IMG/VR virus record: IMGVR_UViG_3300046533_000154
Location: 1-30,377 of that record
Source of the DNA: a virus
Length of the DNA: 30,377 nucleotides
Reading direction: 5' to 3' (one strand)
Made by a program: the position numbers and the translations under genes. Below are positions 28,074 through 30,377 of the stretch, piece after piece. Position 1 is the first letter of the stretch, and each line of letters starts with the position of its first letter. Under the pieces are notes generated by a model that saw nothing but the letters and a program-made list of their open reading frames with translations, did no database searches and had not been told where the DNA came from.

Positions 28074-28771
28074 GAGTCGAAACAATCGGCGACGCAACTT
28101 TGTATCTGGGTGACTGCCGCGAGATCCTGCCGATGCTCCATCGCGTTGACGCTGTGATTACCGATCCGCCCTACGGCATCAACGAGAACAGCAAGAAGGT
28201 AGCGTCGCGCGGAAAGATGGCCGCGCCGACCGATTACGGTTCGTTTGATTGGGATAAGAACCCGGTCGACCATGACCTCCTGCAGGCCGTCATTGCGACC
28301 GGAAAGAATGCTGTCGTATTCGGCGGAAACTACTACCCGATGCCCGCCGCGTCGTGCTGGCTAATATGGGACAAGCAGAACGGCTCGAATGACTTTGCAG
28401 ATTGCGAGCTGGCATGGACGAACCTCCCGAAGGCGGTCCGCATTTTCCGACACCTCTGGAACGGGATGATTCGTGCCGGCGAGGAAAAGGGCCAGCAGCG
28501 CGTCCACCCGACGCAGAAGCCAATCGCCGTCATGCAGTGGTGCATCGAGCAGGCTGGAATGCCCGGGACGATTTTAGACCCGTTCATGGGGTCGGGAACG
28601 ACCGGCGTGGCCGCTGTCCGGCTGGGTCGCAAGTTCATCGGCATCGAGCGCGAGCTGAAGTACTTCGAGATCGCCTGCCGCCGCATCGAAGACGCCCAGC
28701 GCCAGACAACGCTATTTGAGCCTACAGCGCCCAAGGCAGAACAGACGGCACTTTTCGGAGAAACAGCATGA
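28070..28771 (+). CDS. DNA N4/N6 methyltransferase (beta-class order)
   Basis: 233 residues. Motif IV DPPYG (Asp32-Gly36) comes before the SAM-binding motif I DPFMGSGTTG (from Asp170), so the order is that of beta-class adenine-N6 or cytosine-N4 methyltransferases. KPIAVMQWCI and LGRKFIGIERELKYFEIACRRI are the usual surroundings. No restriction endonuclease lies beside it, so it is an orphan enzyme, probably protecting phage DNA or altering promoter use. Recognition site unknown. Start in an ATGA overlap with the preceding gene; stop TGA just before a tiny frame. Confidence 0.9.
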   Translation: MRVETIGDATLYLGDCREILPMLHRVDAVITDPPYGINENSKKVASRGKMAAPTDYGSFDWDKNPVDHDLLQAVIATGKNAVVFGGNYYPMPAASCWLIWDKQNGSNDFADCELAWTNLPKAVRIFRHLWNGMIRAGEEKGQQRVHPTQKPIAVMQWCIEQAGMPGTILDPFMGSGTTGVAAVRLGRKFIGIERELKYFEIACRRIEDAQRQTTLFEPTAPKAEQTALFGETA

Positions 28772-28839
28772 CAGCGCGCCTGCTCGGATTCCCGAAGAAC
28801 GTCACATATCGCAACGGAGCGGCGAATGGGCTGGTATGA
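28768..28839 (+). CDS. Possible tiny peptide between methyltransferase and HNH genes
   Basis: A 23-residue frame (MTARLLGFPKNVTYRNGAAN plus LV) starts in the ATGA of the methyltransferase stop and overlaps the next ATG (28826), which has its own GGAG. It is probably a coupling frame; a real peptide cannot be excluded. Confidence 0.3.
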   Translation: MTARLLGFPKNVTYRNGAANGLV

Positions 28840-29566
28840 GGACCGTTTTCAGCCACACCCTGGCCGCATTGAATGCGCTTGCCTGCACTGCGACAGAAAG
28901 TATTGGGTGCCCCCGTGTGAAGTGCCGAGACGTAAGACGTGCGGGAAAGAGTGCCGACTGGCGATGGTTGCGCAAAGGAAACATGAGCGCGCCCGGAATT
29001 GCCTGCACTGCCGTAAAAGCTTCGTTCCGCGCACAACGCAAATAGCCGCTGATCAAGGTAAATATTGCTCGACACGTTGCTCAACTATTGGAAACGGCCA
29101 ATTGTGGACGGCGGATGCGGTAGCGAAGAAGGCTGAGATCCTCCGAGCAGGTCACGCAGATGGCACATATAAGACGCCGAGCGGCCCGGATCACGTTCAG
29201 TGGGACGGTGGCCCAGACGCATATCGTGCGCGGCGCGTCGCATCCGGAAAGGCTGCGGCACAAACCCGCTCCTATCGTCAGCGATTCCCGGAGAAGGTCC
29301 GTGAATTTTCAAGGCGACGTAAGGGCCGGAAATTAGGGCGATTGCCGCGTGGAACTGTTGAGCGAATCGGAAGCTTGCAGCGCTGGAAGTGTGCCTCCTG
29401 CCGGATGCCATTAAGGGGTGGTTACCACGTCGACCATATCGTTTCATTAATGGCTGGCGGTGCACATGCGCCCTCGAATCTGCAATTGCTTTGCCCTACG
29501 TGCAACGTTCGCAAGTGGGCGAAAGACCCCATCGACTTTATGCGGGAACGAGGATTTTTGCTATGA
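28826..29566 (+). CDS. HNH endonuclease with N-terminal zinc fingers
   Basis: 246 residues from ATG 28826 (GGAG six bases upstream). Cysteine pairs in the first third (CACLHC, CGKEC, CLHC, CSTRC) suggest two small zinc sites for DNA binding. A Lys/Arg-rich middle (FSRRRKGRKLGRLPRG) leads to the nuclease at about 187-232: KCASCRMPLRGGYHVDHIVSLMAGG, SNLQLLCPTCNVRKW, the HNH with two CxxC pairs. It is less GC-rich than the replication genes, consistent with a mobile homing-type enzyme. It may instead belong to DNA processing. Confidence 0.82.
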   Translation: MGWYEDRFQPHPGRIECACLHCDRKYWVPPCEVPRRKTCGKECRLAMVAQRKHERARNCLHCRKSFVPRTTQIAADQGKYCSTRCSTIGNGQLWTADAVAKKAEILRAGHADGTYKTPSGPDHVQWDGGPDAYRARRVASGKAAAQTRSYRQRFPEKVREFSRRRKGRKLGRLPRGTVERIGSLQRWKCASCRMPLRGGYHVDHIVSLMAGGAHAPSNLQLLCPTCNVRKWAKDPIDFMRERGFLL

Positions 29567-29850
29567 GCAAGTCACCCAACACGGCCGAGAGGCTGCATGT
29601 CGAACGCGTCAAGTATCTGGATTGCGCGGTATGCGGCGCGCACGGTCCATCGGATGCCCATCACATTCTGGATGGGCGTACGCCAGGCAGGAAAAGCCCG
29701 CATTTCTGCGTGATCCCGCTCTGCAAGGATTGTCATCAAGGCAGTTTCAACGGAATCCACGGGCAACGTCGAATCTGGGATGTCTACAAGCTATCTGAAC
29801 TGGACTGCCTGTCCGCGACTATTGAACGCCTCTACGGGAGTAAAAAGTGA
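29563..29850 (+). CDS. Ref/RAP-type HNH recombination nuclease
   Basis: 95 residues from ATG 29563 in an ATGA overlap; the longer frame from 29389 runs inside the HNH gene and is rejected. It contains ERVKYLDCAVCGAHGP, then AHHILDGRTPGRKS, VIPLCKDCHQG and NGIHGQRRIWDVYK, the arrangement of phage Ref-type and RAP-like nucleases: a CxxC, HH, CxxCH zinc and metal site. P1 Ref is a RecA-dependent nuclease. It is likely part of nin-region recombination along with the RuvC-like gene. The exact subfamily is uncertain. Confidence 0.75.
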   Translation: MSKSPNTAERLHVERVKYLDCAVCGAHGPSDAHHILDGRTPGRKSPHFCVIPLCKDCHQGSFNGIHGQRRIWDVYKLSELDCLSATIERLYGSKK

Positions 29851-29878
29851 CCCCCACTATCGCGCGCGAGGTGACGGA

Positions 29879-30377
29879 GTGCTGATCGCCATAGACCCGG
29901 GTATCAGTGGCGCGCTCGCATTCTTCGGCCCCGCTGACCGCATTTCCGTCCATGACATGCCCGTTCGCCTGAAGCAGACCGTCAGCAAGGTCAAGAACGA
30001 GATCGACCCGACCGCGCTGCAACGGCTGCTTCGTGAGCGCGTGCCGGCCGACGAGAAGGGCCTGGTCGTCATGGAGTCGATGAACGCATTCATGGGCAGC
30101 GGTGAAAAGCGGCTTGGCTCGATGGCGTCGCAGGCATCGCTGGCTGCAACCAAGGCTGTGATCTGCGCCGTATGTGAACTCAGCGGCTTCGATATGGCCT
30201 TTGTGAGCCCTCGCGAGTGGCAGCGGGCGTTCGGTATCAAGGCGACGCCTAGCGAGACCACAAAACAGCAATCGTTGCGTTTGGCTAGGTCGCTGTTCGG
30301 GATGGAATGGCTATCGCGCGCCAAGGATGATGGAAGAGCGGACAGTCTTCTAATTGGTTTGTACGCACAGAAACATT
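29879..30377 (+). CDS. RuvC-like Holliday-junction resolvase (partial, cut by window end)
   Basis: 166 residues visible from GTG 29879, preceded by GAGG (29868-29871); no stop before the window ends. Metal-binding acids of RuvC are seen: Asp6 in LIAIDPGISGAL, Glu66 in VVMESMNAF, and Asp150/151 and Asp155 in AKDDGRADSLLIGLY. LGSMASQASLAATKAVICAV and FVSPREWQRAFG are the family's middle. It would resolve branched recombination intermediates before packaging. It lies 28 bases after the Ref-like gene, and late regulator and terminase genes should follow outside the window. Confidence 0.85.
   Translation, partial: MLIAIDPGISGALAFFGPADRISVHDMPVRLKQTVSKVKNEIDPTALQRLLRERVPADEKGLVVMESMNAFMGSGEKRLGSMASQASLAATKAVICAVCELSGFDMAFVSPREWQRAFGIKATPSETTKQQSLRLARSLFGMEWLSRAKDDGRADSLLIGLYAQKH

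Noticed and set aside
29847-29885. GTG 29847 as start of the RuvC-like gene
   Set aside because: That frame stops after 12 codons; the RuvC frame begins at GTG 29879 with GAGG upstream.
1-30377. Diversity-generating retroelement, CRISPR array, insertion sequence or toxin-antitoxin pair
   Set aside because: No reverse transcriptase, regular spaced repeats, transposase or recognisable toxin pair was found on either strand; the module shared by 4157-4507 and the tailspike is diverged in all bases and is not a template/variable repeat pair.

Overview
The window is most likely part of a free temperate podovirus genome related to P22. The host is probably GC-rich, and a Burkholderia or Paraburkholderia type host is the best guess. 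That guess rests on the base composition, the codon use, and familiar Burkholderia-phage protein families: a CII-like regulator, a small lipoprotein near NinB, and a secreted 'LNPVQLLNPAGS' protein. No bacterial housekeeping gene, rRNA, tRNA, CRISPR array or insertion sequence was seen. Family names come from reading the translations; no database search was run.

Layout. Positions 1-10157 (+) form a tightly overlapped virion operon. It holds a scaffold C-terminus, a P22-type coat protein, a small repeat protein, an HExxH metallopeptidase, gp4-like and gp10-like head-closure proteins, a short protein at the tail-needle position, a 2OG-Fe(II) hydroxylase and a GNAT protein, then three injection-type proteins, the last with an N-terminal muralytic domain. 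At 10158-10323 lie two tandem terminators and an antisense small membrane protein, at the place where P22 carries sieA/immI. Positions 10324-14961 (+) hold the tailspike, a holin, a T4-type lysozyme, a second holin-like protein and a secreted beta-rich protein. A glycosyltransferase (14954-16138, -) faces them. Positions 16139-16467 are an AT-rich island with a strong minus promoter, an immediately following terminator, and a palindrome plus repeats that look like attP. The tyrosine integrase follows (16468-17511, +).

Positions 17508-24024 (-) are the early-left operon: an AlpA/Xis-like regulator, an HNH-AP2 homing endonuclease, many small accessory genes, a lipoprotein, NinB, a Rad52-like annealing protein and several tiny genes, some under 60 codons. 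The immunity region (24061-25035) has PL, PR and PRM promoters. Asymmetric operators repeat every 25 bp (two at OL, three at OR). A short repressor without a peptidase domain and a Cro-like protein both appear to start at the first base of their mRNAs. Rightward follow a tR1-like terminator, a CII-like protein, O-like and P-like replication proteins (with an iteron and polypurine origin candidate inside O), a double winged-helix protein, a DNA methyltransferase, two HNH/Ref-type nucleases and a RuvC-like resolvase cut off by the window end.

How the parts work together. PL and PR are controlled by one repressor/Cro pair. The right operon replicates DNA from the internal origin, and the left operon supplies annealing, NinB and excision functions. 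RuvC/Ref-type nucleases process intermediates. Late genes build a P22-like capsid and tail machine, lyse the cell, and the glycosyltransferase probably alters the host surface in the lysogen. Because phage genes lie on both sides of the putative attP, the sequence is more likely an unintegrated phage genome than an integrated prophage.
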